Shown here: piece after piece, positions 54,226-62,687 of the stretch
Position numbering within the stretch: the stretch's first letter is position 1
Layout: the number at the start of each line of letters is the position of its first letter
NCBI RefSeq assembly: GCF_014610845.1
Contig: NZ_JABTCG010000001.1
Location: 372,001 to 436,000, forward strand
From: Maribacter arenosus
Lineage (GTDB): Bacteria > Bacteroidota > Bacteroidia > Flavobacteriales > Flavobacteriaceae
Direction of reading: 5' to 3'
DNA length: 64,000 nucleotides
Position numbers and translations under genes: made by a program
The notes under the pieces: model-generated
Database searches by the model: none
Told to the model about the DNA's origin: nothing
Seen by the model: only the letters and a program-made list of their open reading frames with translations

Positions 54226-55425
54226 TTAAAAAATCAAAAAATTAATGTCACTATATTGAAGGTCGAACCATTCACCTACGGCTTTGCTCGTGAGTATGCC
54301 ATGATATAAGTAGAGGCCATTCCGAAGCCCTTTGTCAAAACGAAGGGAATTTTCCAATCCGCCATCTTCCCCTAATTTCAAAAGGTAAGGGGTGAAAATA
54401 TTGCTGATTGAAATTGTAGCGGTTTTTGGATAGCGCGAGGGAATATTGGGAACACCATAATGTATAACCCCGTATTTCTCGATGGTGGGTTTATTGTGAT
54501 CAGTAACTTCACTGGTCTCAAAACAACCTCCCATATCAATACTTACATCAATAATAACCGCACCTTTCTTCATATGTTCTACCATGGTATTTGAAACTAC
54601 AACGGGTGCACGCTCCTTGCCCCGGACAGCACCAATGGCCACATCACATCTTTTTAATGATTTGATTAGGTTCTTTGGTTGAATGGTAGAAGTATAAACA
54701 GTTTGACCGAGGTTGGTCTGAATGGTTCTTAACTTTGTGATGGAGTTATCAAAAACCTTAACGTTAGCCCCTAAACCGATGGCCGATCGTGCTGCAAATT
54801 CACCCACCGTACCTGCGCCTATGATAACCACTTCGACCGGTGGTACGCCGCTAATGTTGCCGAACATAAGACCATTTCCTTTGTTGGTTGCCGCCATGAG
54901 TTCAGCCGCTATAAGCACCGAGGAAATCCCAGCAATTTCACTCAAGGAACGTACGGCTGGGTATTTACCATCCTCATCCATTATAAATTCAAAAGCAATG
55001 GCCGTTAAACGTTTCTTTGCCATTTTTTCGAAATACGCTTTCTGTTGTGTCTTGATCTGAAGGGCTGAAATAATCGTGGTCTGTGGATTCAGCATTTCAA
55101 TCTCTGAAAGGGTAGGGGGCTCTACTTTTAGTATTAAAGGGCATCCGAAGACTTTCTTTACATCATTGGTTACCTCGGCCCCGGCATTGGTATATTCAAT
55201 ATCGGTAAAATGTGCCCCTTCGCCAGCACCCGATTCTATGAGTACCCGGTGACCATGTGCGGTAATGGCATTGACCGCGTCCGGGGTAAGACATATTCGT
55301 TTTTCTTGATATTGGTTCTCTTTGGGTATGCCGATAAAAAGCTCCCCTTTTTGTTTTAACACTTCAAGGGTTTCTTCTTGTGGCAACAATTGTTGCTTGC
55401 TAAATGGCGAGGTGGGTTGCTTCAT
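54226..55425 (-). CDS. ald: Alanine dehydrogenase
   Basis: 399 residues. Alanine dehydrogenase / PNT N-terminal domain (IGIPKENQYQEKRICLTPDAV, with Lys and Arg substrate contacts) and NAD-binding domain (VEVVIIGAGTVGEFAARSAIGLGANVKVFDNS), then VIDVSIDMGGCFETSEVTDH and HYGVPNIPSRYP. Interconverts alanine and pyruvate plus ammonia with NAD. Slightly longer than the roughly 370-residue enzymes of Firmicutes, as usual in Bacteroidota. Single PNT transhydrogenase is excluded by the lack of membrane domains. Confidence 0.93.
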   Translation of the reverse strand: MKQPTSPFSKQQLLPQEETLEVLKQKGELFIGIPKENQYQEKRICLTPDAVNAITAHGHRVLIESGAGEGAHFTDIEYTNAGAEVTNDVKKVFGCPLILKVEPPTLSEIEMLNPQTTIISALQIKTQQKAYFEKMAKKRLTAIAFEFIMDEDGKYPAVRSLSEIAGISSVLIAAELMAATNKGNGLMFGNISGVPPVEVVIIGAGTVGEFAARSAIGLGANVKVFDNSITKLRTIQTNLGQTVYTSTIQPKNLIKSLKRCDVAIGAVRGKERAPVVVSNTMVEHMKKGAVIIDVSIDMGGCFETSEVTDHNKPTIEKYGVIHYGVPNIPSRYPKTATISISNIFTPYLLKLGEDGGLENSLRFDKGLRNGLYLYHGILTSKAVGEWFDLQYSDINFLIF

Positions 55426-55528
55426 AGAATCTACTTTCTATCGCAAAAAAAAGCGAAAAAAGTAAATTTACAACTTTAATATGAAATCCAAACCTATTTT
55501 TATGTACCTAGGATGTAATGGAATTGTA

Positions 55529-56224
55529 TTAGAATTTCAAGTGTAGCCAACCTTTTAGACTGTCCTGGAAGTTTTTTAACTTTCTTTCAATATTATTGGT
55601 AGAAAAGGTAGTATTGAGATAATCTGAGAGCGATTCGTAATTATATACGTTATCCTCAACTCTCGCCTCGGAATCTAGAGCCTCAATATCTATTGAGTCT
55701 ATGTTGTTGTGTTGACTTTTCTTTTCATTCTGTTTGTAGTTGTTCAACTCTTTTTCCATTTCTTCCAAATCGATTCCTAAAACATGTTTGTCAAACAATT
55801 TAACCCTTATGAAATAAACAAACGGAATAATAACCATCATAATAGGAAGTAACCAATAGATTTCCACCTCATCCAAATATCTATCTTCATACAATAGTGA
55901 AGCAATTTGGAAAGCATACATTGCAATGGGAATCAATATAACATGGTACCACCAATGTTTACAAGTAAAAAACCACAAGACAAGTAAAATCAAAGGCACG
56001 AATTTGGCCATAAAAAGCCACATAACAGTTGTGATACTTTCTTGGTATTTACTTTCATAAACCATGAATGAAAGATCTAGAGTATTACCTGTAGGAAAAG
56101 ATCTATATGTATAGAAAATATAAGGTGTAATCGCAATGAGAATCGCGACAATACTACCAATTAATATGCTTCTTGATTTTCTCTTTCGAGAATTTTGGTC
56201 CGGGTTTTTCGTTTTCTTCGACAT
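55529..56224 (-). CDS. Unrecognised membrane protein with one four-helix K-x9-WF-x5-WW module
   Basis: I do not recognise a family. 231 residues from the ATG at 56224 (GTG at 56230 is the alternative). A basic N-terminus (SRKRKSR) precedes four transmembrane helices (about 20-38, 68-88, 90-110, 125-145) and a cytoplasmic acidic coiled-coil tail. Helices 2-3 carry K-x9-W-F-x5-W-W-x6-P (AKFVPLILLVLWFFTCKHWW), which recurs twice in the protein at 57174-58388; hydrophobic positions and loop lengths also agree, so the two proteins are homologous. It lies downstream of the small repeat lipoprotein gene, separated by a terminator. Confidence 0.82.
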   Translation of the reverse strand: MSKKTKNPDQNSRKRKSRSILIGSIVAILIAITPYIFYTYRSFPTGNTLDLSFMVYESKYQESITTVMWLFMAKFVPLILLVLWFFTCKHWWYHVILIPIAMYAFQIASLLYEDRYLDEVEIYWLLPIMMVIIPFVYFIRVKLFDKHVLGIDLEEMEKELNNYKQNEKKSQHNNIDSIDIEALDSEARVEDNVYNYESLSDYLNTTFSTNNIERKLKNFQDSLKGWLHLKF

Positions 56225-56258
56225 CTTCACTATGCTAGGTCATTGCTGATTTTATAAC

Positions 56259-56291
56259 AAAAAAAAAGGGCTTCTAGTATGTAGAAACCCC
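56259..56291 (-). terminator. Terminator after the small repeat lipoprotein gene
   Basis: On the minus strand: AGGGGTTTCTA (56291-56281), 5-base loop, TAGAAGCCC (56276-56268) and nine T. One G:T pair in the stem. It separates the 56.3-kb gene from the membrane-protein gene downstream. Confidence 0.85.
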
Positions 56292-56314
56292 TATTAATCG
56301 ATAAAATGATTAAT

Positions 56315-56500
56315 TTATCCGGCGCTTGGCACTTTTATTTTAGTTCTATCTATACCATTGGTGGGCACCTTTATTTTAGTTCTATCAATTGTTTCCTGAT
56401 TATACAGTTGATCTTCTTCAGCTGTTGAATTAGGTTCACAAGAAACAGCCATTAATACACCACATGCCAAAAGGCCAAAAAGTAGTCTCTTCATTTTCAT
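56315..56500 (-). CDS. 61-residue lipoprotein with two 12-residue C-terminal repeats
   Basis: Not recognised. Signal MKMKRLLFGLLACGVLMAVS, then lipobox Cys21. After a short acidic linker (EPNSTAEEDQLYNQET) come two copies of IDRTKIKVP(T/S)(N/A)G, residues 38-49 and 50-61, ending exactly at the stop. The repeats are basic and hydrophilic. It has its own terminator, and TATCGA-type repeats lie 76-142 bases upstream. A surface or periplasmic peptide role is possible; because it has a Sec/lipoprotein signal it is not itself an obvious substrate of the nearby C39 transporter. Confidence 0.8.
   Translation of the reverse strand: MKMKRLLFGLLACGVLMAVSCEPNSTAEEDQLYNQETIDRTKIKVPTNGIDRTKIKVPSAG
56328..56386. 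repeat. 36-bp pitch direct repeat in the small lipoprotein gene
   Basis: GGCACTTTTATTTTAGTTCT and onward (56328-56350) recurs as 56364-56386 with one base difference in 23. The 36-bp period equals 12 codons, matching the protein repeat. Confidence 0.85.
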
Positions 56501-56575
56501 TCTGATAGGTTTTTAGTTAGAAATTGGACAATTATAGCCGCAATGTAGGAAAAATAATCGAAATAAATTACCGTT

Positions 56576-56642
56576 TATCGAAAAAAACACACATTTAAAC
56601 GTCAAAAAAGGACATTTTATCGATTAAAATGTCATTCATCGA
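56576..56642. promoter_or_regulatory. Cluster of TATCGA-type repeats about two helical turns apart
   Basis: TATCGA at 56576-56581 and 56618-56623, CATCGA at 56637-56642 and a weaker ACGTCA at 56599-56604; successive pitches are 23, 19 and 19 bp. The second TATCGA sits inside a 23-bp dyad GACATTTTA-TCGAT-TAAAATGTC (56611-56633). ACCGTTTAT at 56570-56578 fits the LytTR half-site pattern. The set lies between tsaE and the small lipoprotein gene and resembles the pair upstream of the TPR kinase (3585-3611). Confidence 0.45.
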
Positions 56643-56687
56643 AAAGTATACAATAAAAAATAAGTCGGTGTCGTTTGCCGCCCAAGT

Positions 56688-57104
56688 CTATTCCGGGAGG
56701 ATGAGCGTTCGTGTAGATTCATCCATTACCTTAATGATTATTTCCGTAGCATCCGGCGGTATGAGCGATTTGATTTTTTCAGCCCATTCCATAAAAATCC
56801 AAACATCCCGATACAAATAATCCTCAATGCCCAGGTCAAGGGCCTCATGCTCATCATTCAAGCGATAAAAATCGAAATGATAGGCCAAAACCTGACCATG
56901 TTGATCCTGATATTCGTTAACAATACCAAAAGTAGGGCTACTCGCTTCACCCGCGCTGCCCAATTGCCGTACAATCGCCTTTATCAAAGTGGTTTTACCC
57001 GCGCCCATTTCACCATGGAAACATAGGATTTTTGAAGGTACTTGTTGAATCAGTTTATCAGCCACCTTATGAATCTGGCTTTCTTTGAAGGTGATTTTCT
57101 TCAT
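56688..57104 (-). CDS. tsaE: tRNA threonylcarbamoyladenosine biosynthesis ATPase TsaE
   Basis: 138 residues. P-loop FHGEMGAGKTTLIKAI, SSPTFGIVNEY, HFDFYRL and the C-terminal WAEKIKSLIP are characteristic. ATPase that powers TsaB/TsaD in making the t6A modification on ANN-reading tRNAs, an essential function. It sits between accessory genes here. Confidence 0.95.
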   Translation of the reverse strand: MKKITFKESQIHKVADKLIQQVPSKILCFHGEMGAGKTTLIKAIVRQLGSAGEASSPTFGIVNEYQDQHGQVLAYHFDFYRLNDEHEALDLGIEDYLYRDVWIFMEWAEKIKSLIPPDATEIIIKVMDESTRTLILPE

Positions 57105-57173
57105 TTCATCAAATAAATACTTTCATTTCTAAAACAAAATTTAACTTTACAATTACCACAAAGATATATTAGA

Positions 57174-58388
57174 ATGGGTTCTTTTTGGAAAAGAAAGTTT
57201 ATTTGGGATATTGCAATGGCTGTTTTGGTCATATTTCTCCCATTTTTAATTTATTTGCATTTATTTTTTGATGATAATACAAATTCATTTGTCATCTTGG
57301 GCTATGAATTTCACCATGATTTTCAGAGCAATATTGTATACACATGGTTATTACTTAACAAGTTAATTCCAATATCATTATTGATGCTATGGTTTTTGAA
57401 CAATTATTTTTGGTGGCGCTTCTTCATTTTTGTTCCTTTAGCTCTTTGGATAGATACTTTCGTTGGATTATCATTGGAGCTGCGAAATGTTATTGTTGAG
57501 AACAGGTTTTTATATTCGGTTCTTGGTATGCTAGTGATTTTTCCCCTTCTTATTTTTATACAAGGTTATTTAGAAAAATATAACTTATCTAATCGACTTA
57601 ATGCTTCCTTTAGAAACTGGTCAACATCTGAATATAAAAACCTATTTAGACAATTTAGCAATAAAACTTCCTCATTTATAGATTATAACAAGGTGATTCC
57701 TATAGAGGAAAAGTTAAGAAGTTTTTATTTTATTAATTTGACAATTAAAGGAAAATTTGAAAGATATTTTATCACCAAAAAGAAGGGAATACAGGTAAGG
57801 AAGTTTGATTTTTTAATAATATTCGTATTGGTTTTGATACCTTTCATCTATTATTCTGCATGGTTTTTTCCAGAGAACACGAAGAAATTTGAATTATTTT
57901 GGTTCACTATTGATAGCTACGGCTTTCATGATGTTTCTTTATTTATTTGGTTTGTAGGATCCAAAATTTGCATTTTGATACCTACTATTATTTGGTTTAT
58001 CACATCCCACAACTGGTGGCGATTTGCCATATTATCCCCAATTATTTTAACTGTTTATCAATTATGGGAGGCTGTACAATCAACTCGAATAGATGAAATT
58101 TGGTTTTCTCAGGCACTCCCTTTGATTATAATAATTATTGCTTTTCTATTGCTGATATCTAAAACAATAAATTATCAGTCTAAAATTTTAGATATTTACA
58201 ATACAATAGAAGGAGAAATTGAACAACTCTTGCAGAAAGTGGGAAAGGATTCTGAAACGAAAAGAAACAAACAGGTTTTGGAATATTTAAAGAAAAAAGA
58301 TAATAAGGAAGAAAAAGGTAAAGAAAAAATAGCTGCCCTTTTTAAAATAAGGGAAGAACTTTTAACACAATTAAAAACAAAAAACTAA
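57174..58388 (+). CDS. Unrecognised membrane protein, tandem duplication of the four-helix WW module
   Basis: 404 residues, no family recognised. Two homologous halves, each with four transmembrane helices: first about residues 10-135, second about 211-335. Each half carries K-x9-W-F-x5-W-W-x6-P (WW at 80-81 and 281-282, pitch 201 residues) in the same place as the single-module protein at 55529-56224. A hydrophilic linker joins the halves, and a Lys/Glu-rich coiled coil ends the protein. The DNA is more AT-rich than neighbouring housekeeping genes (30 G/C among the 120 bases 57241-57360). Its stop overlaps that of the convergent XRE gene. A membrane sensor or immunity role is possible but not shown. 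Confidence 0.85.
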   Translation: MGSFWKRKFIWDIAMAVLVIFLPFLIYLHLFFDDNTNSFVILGYEFHHDFQSNIVYTWLLLNKLIPISLLMLWFLNNYFWWRFFIFVPLALWIDTFVGLSLELRNVIVENRFLYSVLGMLVIFPLLIFIQGYLEKYNLSNRLNASFRNWSTSEYKNLFRQFSNKTSSFIDYNKVIPIEEKLRSFYFINLTIKGKFERYFITKKKGIQVRKFDFLIIFVLVLIPFIYYSAWFFPENTKKFELFWFTIDSYGFHDVSLFIWFVGSKICILIPTIIWFITSHNWWRFAILSPIILTVYQLWEAVQSTRIDEIWFSQALPLIIIIIAFLLLISKTINYQSKILDIYNTIEGEIEQLLQKVGKDSETKRNKQVLEYLKKKDNKEEKGKEKIAALFKIREELLTQLKTKN

Positions 58389-58780
58389 CCCTTTTTTCCC
58401 AATTTCTTTTGTGTACGTTCAATCTCTTCAGTTACTTCTTTTAAAAGTCGTTTTAGCTCCTCTTCTTGTCTTTCCTTGATTTTAGCTTCGATTATTTGCT
58501 CAATCTCAGTTTGTTTTTCCTTGGGCAGCTCCTCAAAATCCAAAATCAACTCTTCTTCATTCTCTTTGAGCATTTTACCTTCGCCAGTAATCAACCAATT
58601 AACATTTAGGTGGGGATACGTTTTTAGAATATTTTCTATAACATCACTGCCGATAGAGGCATTGTTCTTTTGCATACGCAAGATATACCCATTACTCGCA
58701 CCTATAGAGAGGTCAAACTGCCGGGCACTCAAACCCGCATATTTGATAAACTGCATTAAACGGTCAATGGTTTTAAGCAT
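58385..58780 (-). CDS. XRE-type helix-turn-helix regulator with coiled-coil tail
   Basis: 131 residues. N-terminal HTH (LSARQFDLSIGASNGYILRMQKNNASIGSDVIENILKTYPHLNVNWLITGEGKM) with the same ending as the XRE protein at 48026-48403, and a long Glu/Lys-rich coiled coil (residues 75-131). It lies 52 bases downstream of the VKOR-thioredoxin gene, same strand, so it may be co-transcribed with the export cassette. Confidence 0.88.
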   Translation of the reverse strand: MLKTIDRLMQFIKYAGLSARQFDLSIGASNGYILRMQKNNASIGSDVIENILKTYPHLNVNWLITGEGKMLKENEEELILDFEELPKEKQTEIEQIIEAKIKERQEEELKRLLKEVTEEIERTQKKLGKKG

Positions 58781-58832
58781 AATGCCAAAAATTATAATAA
58801 AAGATATATTGGTCTGTTACAAAGATATGGCT

Positions 58833-60461
58833 TTAATTTATATTGTGATATAAGTTGTTTCTTACCTCTGTTGTATTCATGTCAAGCACATCGACGATTT
58901 GGTCAATGGAATAATTGATTAATTTTTTATTGTTCAAATAGGTAGTTGGGGTGGTTTGAATATCTAACTTTTCAGACCATACATAATGATGCTTGATCAT
59001 ATCTTCTGCCATTTTATTATGATTTATTGGATATGTTTTTACAAATGCGTTCAAGTTTCCAACTTCAAACCATTTCCCCAATATTTCCTGGAATCCCAAC
59101 GTATCCTTTAAATAGTGACTTATAAGCATTGCCGATGTTAATAATTTAACTTTATCATTTTCTCGAAAACTTCCAACAAACCTTATTACAATCTTTGCAT
59201 AATTAGGATGTTTATTGAGTAAATTTACGATCGATGCATATTCTCGACCACAGGCCGGACAATAGGGGTTTATGGCCACGACCAAAATGTTCTTGGCTGT
59301 ATCACTACCCAAAATGATTTCGTGGGACAGAAAATCCATGTCCACTTCTTTTTGCTTTTGTTGAACATGTTGAAAGACTTCCCAATTATTCTTTATCCTT
59401 AGATATGAAAAATATAGTGTATTAAAACCTGAAGATTTTAGCAATTCTTTTTTCAAAAACATCCAGATAATAGATGGAAGAAATAAACTAAAAGAGAACA
59501 GGAATATTGTTTTGAGTTCAAAGTTTGGAAGTAACGAGGATTCACTAAAGTAATAATAACCTACTGCCGCTTCTGCCCAAAGTGCGGCAATTGTTGCCAA
59601 ACAGAGCGTACACCACTTTTTGATTACAAATCCCTGATAGAACAATGAAAAAATGGTGTACGGTAGTGCTAAAAAACTAGTGATAACCAGAAGTTTAAGA
59701 AGATCAATAGAAGTCTGTAAGGGAACAATTATTGAAATAACAAATATTATGATCGTACCTGTGAAATATAAGAAACCCATATCGGTCATCGACAACCAAT
59801 CAAATAATTTAGCTGCCGGGGAATTCAGAACATCATCACAGCTTATTTTTTTACCTACTTTGCAAATGCTATAACTGGTGTTTCTATTAATTTCTTTGTT
59901 GACCAAGGCCAAGGCAACCACCAATCCGAATACCTTAATAAAGAAGTAAGCCAGTATACGACTTGAACCTAAAGCGAAAACAATACCCAAAATCAATAGC
60001 GTTGAAAAAATTACAACTATTGAAAAACGTAAATTATTCAATAATTCAGTGTTCTTTTTCTTCTTATAATGCTCTTCAGTAACGGCACTTTCTGTATCCA
60101 CTAAAATCACCATTTTGTTCCACATTTTTGTGAAATCGTCTAGGGGCGTGTTTTTCCATCCCATTGATGGTGAAAAAAAATGCACATAATCATTTTCACT
60201 TTTTTTCACCAAGATGGTCTCTCCGCTATGGGTCGAAGCCAAAAAAGGAGTTTCCAACTGATTCAATTGTTCCGTCTTCACCTTTACAGCTTTGTTGGAA
60301 ATTCCAAAATTGGTCAAAGTATTTGTAATGGAAAATAAGGTTTGAAAAGAGGGATGTTGCAATAATTTTGCTCTAATAGTAGTATAGGTGATTTTATTGT
60401 TCAATAATTTGAACAACTCGTGTAATACACTGACAACGGGTTCTTTTTTTGATTTGAACAT
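58833..60461 (-). CDS. Pseudo-C39 / VKOR / thioredoxin fusion protein of a peptide-export cassette
   Basis: 542 residues in three parts. Residues about 1-125 align in layout with the C39 domain of the next gene (strand pattern TPFLASTHSGETILVKKSENDYVHFFSPSMGW) but lack the catalytic Cys. Residues about 140-320 are a VKOR membrane domain: Cys200 and Cys208 (spacing of eight as in known VKORs) and C284-T-L-C287. Residues about 385-540 are a thioredoxin/DsbA-like domain with C401-P-A-C404 and a cis-Pro region IQTTPTTYLNNK. This would form disulfides in exported peptides. It starts two bases after the transporter stop. Confidence 0.92.
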   Translation of the reverse strand: MFKSKKEPVVSVLHELFKLLNNKITYTTIRAKLLQHPSFQTLFSITNTLTNFGISNKAVKVKTEQLNQLETPFLASTHSGETILVKKSENDYVHFFSPSMGWKNTPLDDFTKMWNKMVILVDTESAVTEEHYKKKKNTELLNNLRFSIVVIFSTLLILGIVFALGSSRILAYFFIKVFGLVVALALVNKEINRNTSYSICKVGKKISCDDVLNSPAAKLFDWLSMTDMGFLYFTGTIIIFVISIIVPLQTSIDLLKLLVITSFLALPYTIFSLFYQGFVIKKWCTLCLATIAALWAEAAVGYYYFSESSLLPNFELKTIFLFSFSLFLPSIIWMFLKKELLKSSGFNTLYFSYLRIKNNWEVFQHVQQKQKEVDMDFLSHEIILGSDTAKNILVVAINPYCPACGREYASIVNLLNKHPNYAKIVIRFVGSFRENDKVKLLTSAMLISHYLKDTLGFQEILGKWFEVGNLNAFVKTYPINHNKMAEDMIKHHYVWSEKLDIQTTPTTYLNNKKLINYSIDQIVDVLDMNTTEVRNNLYHNIN

Positions 60462-60463
60462 AA

Positions 60464-62620
60464 TTATGATAATTGACTATTTACGAGGGTGTAATAATGC
60501 TCTTTTCTTTGTAATAAGGCTTGGTGTGTACCCTCCTCTACGATTTTACCTTTTTTCAGGACAACGATTTTATCTGCATATTTCACCGTACTCAGCCTAT
60601 GTGCTATAACTACCACTGTCTTGTTTCTAGTGGCGGCAATGAGGTTTTTCAATATTACCGTCTCATTTTCAGAATCCAGAGCGTTGGTTGCTTCATCGAA
60701 AAATATAAAGGAAGGATCTTTGTACAGAGCTCGTGCTATCAAAACCCGTTGTTGTTGTCCTTGGCTTAAGCCGACCCCTTCGCTCCCTATTTTGGTTTGG
60801 TATTGTAGCGGTAAAGATTCTATCCATTCCTTTATATAGGCAGCCTGTACCGAATTCAACAAACGTTCCATATCAATTGTTTCATATGTTTTTAATACTA
60901 TATTGTTCGCTATGGTATCGGCAAAAATGTAATTGTCTTGCATGACAACCCCGCACTGCTCACGCCAGTGATAATCGGAAACGTAATTTAGGTTTAGATT
61001 CCCAATCAATATTGCGCCTTCCGTTGGTTGGTATAGTTTCAATAAAAGTTTTAATAATGTGGTTTTTCCGCTACCACTTGCGCCTACGATGGCCGTAGTT
61101 TTATTATGCGGAATTTTTAGATTAATGTTGTTCAACACTTTGGGGGAGTGGGGGCCTTCATATTGAAAGGAAACATTTTCAAGTATAATGTCGCTCTCTT
61201 TTGAAATTGAGGTCGAGGTGGCATTATCATCCTGCTTTTTATTGATAACCTCTCCTAGACGCTCCAAACTTATCTTTGCGTCTTGATAGGAATGGGTCAA
61301 ACCTAAAAAAGAACTAAGCGGTGCTTGTATCTGGCCCATTATAAATTGAACAGACATCATCATTCCCAAAGTCATATCTCCTTCGATTACAGAAAGTGCG
61401 ACGATAAGGCTGATAACAACACCAACGACGGAGTTAATGACAGTAGCACCTGAAGATTGAAACTGATTCCATAACAGCACCTTTTTACTTAGTTTATAAC
61501 TTTTTGATTGTACACGTTCCCATTCCCAACGTTTTTCCTTTTCGATGTTGTTAAGAATAATTTCCCTGGCACCGTAAAACAGTTGTAGCAGTTTGTTTTC
61601 ACTGTCAGCGGCAATCTTAAAGCCTTCGTGATCAAATTCCCTTCTTTTCCGTAGAAATAACAAGATCCATCCGATGTACAGACCATTGCCCAATAAAAAA
61701 ATGAGCAATATTTTGTAATTGTAATAGGCAAGGATTGCAGTATAAATAACGAAGTTAAAAACGGAAACAATGACAGAAAAAAGCGATTGGTTCAAAAAGG
61801 ATTCGATTCTTGAATTATCACTGATACGCTTGGTAACATCGCCAACAGTCTTTAATTCAAAAAACGTAAATGGCATTTTCATTAATTTGGCCACATAGCC
61901 AATGACAAAGGAGAGGCTGATGCGAATGCTTAAATGCAACGATATCCATGACTGAATGAACGATATGACGGTGCTGCCAATGGTAAGCATTAATTGTGCT
62001 ATCAAAACCAAATAGATAAAGTTCACATTTCTCCCCAAAATACCAATGTCTACAACAGATTGCGTAATAAAAGGGGTCAATAGACTCACTAGACTGGAAA
62101 AAACTATGGCAAAGAAAACTTGGATCAACAAGTTCTTATGGGGTAGAAAGTATTTTAAAAAATGGGAGAAAGAAGCTTTTTCCTCTTCTTCTTGGTCGTA
62201 GAACTTGGGAGTAGTTTCCAGAAGCAATGCAATACTTTCTTGACCATTGCCACTCCATTGCATCTTAAGGTCTTGGTGCGAAATTTTGACCTTTCCCTTT
62301 GCGGGATCGGCGATATAGGCATTCTTTTTATCCGTTTTATATAGCACCACGAAATGCCTTCCTTCCCACGGTATAATGCACGGCAGTGGCACCTTTTTTA
62401 AAAGCGTGAACAAATCCACTCGTGTGCCTAAGGACTTAAGACCTATACTTTCTGCCGCATGACTAATGCCCATTAATGATACACCTTCCCTAGTGATATA
62501 ACTGAGCTCACGTAACCGATCCAATGAAATATCTTTCCCGTAATGTTTGGCTACCATACGAAGACAAGTTGGCCCACAGTCCATTTTATCAAATTGTTTA
62601 TATGTAGTAAATCCTGCCAT
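60464..62620 (-). CDS. C39-peptidase-containing ABC transporter (PCAT)
   Basis: 718 residues. N-terminal C39 cysteine peptidase with catalytic Cys15 (KMDCGPTCL), His89 (WEGRHFVVLY) and Asp105 (ADPAKG); six-helix ABC exporter domain (about 165-450); nucleotide-binding domain with Walker A GASGSGKTTLLKLL, signature LSQGQQQRVLIARAL and Walker B FIFFDEATNALD. Such proteins cut a double-glycine leader from small peptides and export them. Sixty-seven bases downstream of the HlyD-type gene. The substrate peptide gene is not visible in the window. Confidence 0.95.
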   Translation of the reverse strand: MAGFTTYKQFDKMDCGPTCLRMVAKHYGKDISLDRLRELSYITREGVSLMGISHAAESIGLKSLGTRVDLFTLLKKVPLPCIIPWEGRHFVVLYKTDKKNAYIADPAKGKVKISHQDLKMQWSGNGQESIALLLETTPKFYDQEEEEKASFSHFLKYFLPHKNLLIQVFFAIVFSSLVSLLTPFITQSVVDIGILGRNVNFIYLVLIAQLMLTIGSTVISFIQSWISLHLSIRISLSFVIGYVAKLMKMPFTFFELKTVGDVTKRISDNSRIESFLNQSLFSVIVSVFNFVIYTAILAYYNYKILLIFLLGNGLYIGWILLFLRKRREFDHEGFKIAADSENKLLQLFYGAREIILNNIEKEKRWEWERVQSKSYKLSKKVLLWNQFQSSGATVINSVVGVVISLIVALSVIEGDMTLGMMMSVQFIMGQIQAPLSSFLGLTHSYQDAKISLERLGEVINKKQDDNATSTSISKESDIILENVSFQYEGPHSPKVLNNINLKIPHNKTTAIVGASGSGKTTLLKLLLKLYQPTEGAILIGNLNLNYVSDYHWREQCGVVMQDNYIFADTIANNIVLKTYETIDMERLLNSVQAAYIKEWIESLPLQYQTKIGSEGVGLSQGQQQRVLIARALYKDPSFIFFDEATNALDSENETVILKNLIAATRNKTVVVIAHRLSTVKYADKIVVLKKGKIVEEGTHQALLQRKEHYYTLVNSQLS

Positions 62621-62687
62621 TTTCGCGCTTATGATTTCTATTTTAATTTTTGGGTTTGGTTCTTGGATTTGGAAATATTATATATGC

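Noticed and set aside
56326-56386. CRISPR-like repeat
   Set aside because: Only two copies with a 13-bp remainder, inside a coding frame and matching the codon period; no cas genes in the window.
56315-56500. Small repeat protein as substrate of the C39 exporter
   Set aside because: It has a Sec/lipoprotein signal with lipobox Cys rather than a double-glycine leader, and its own distant transcription unit.
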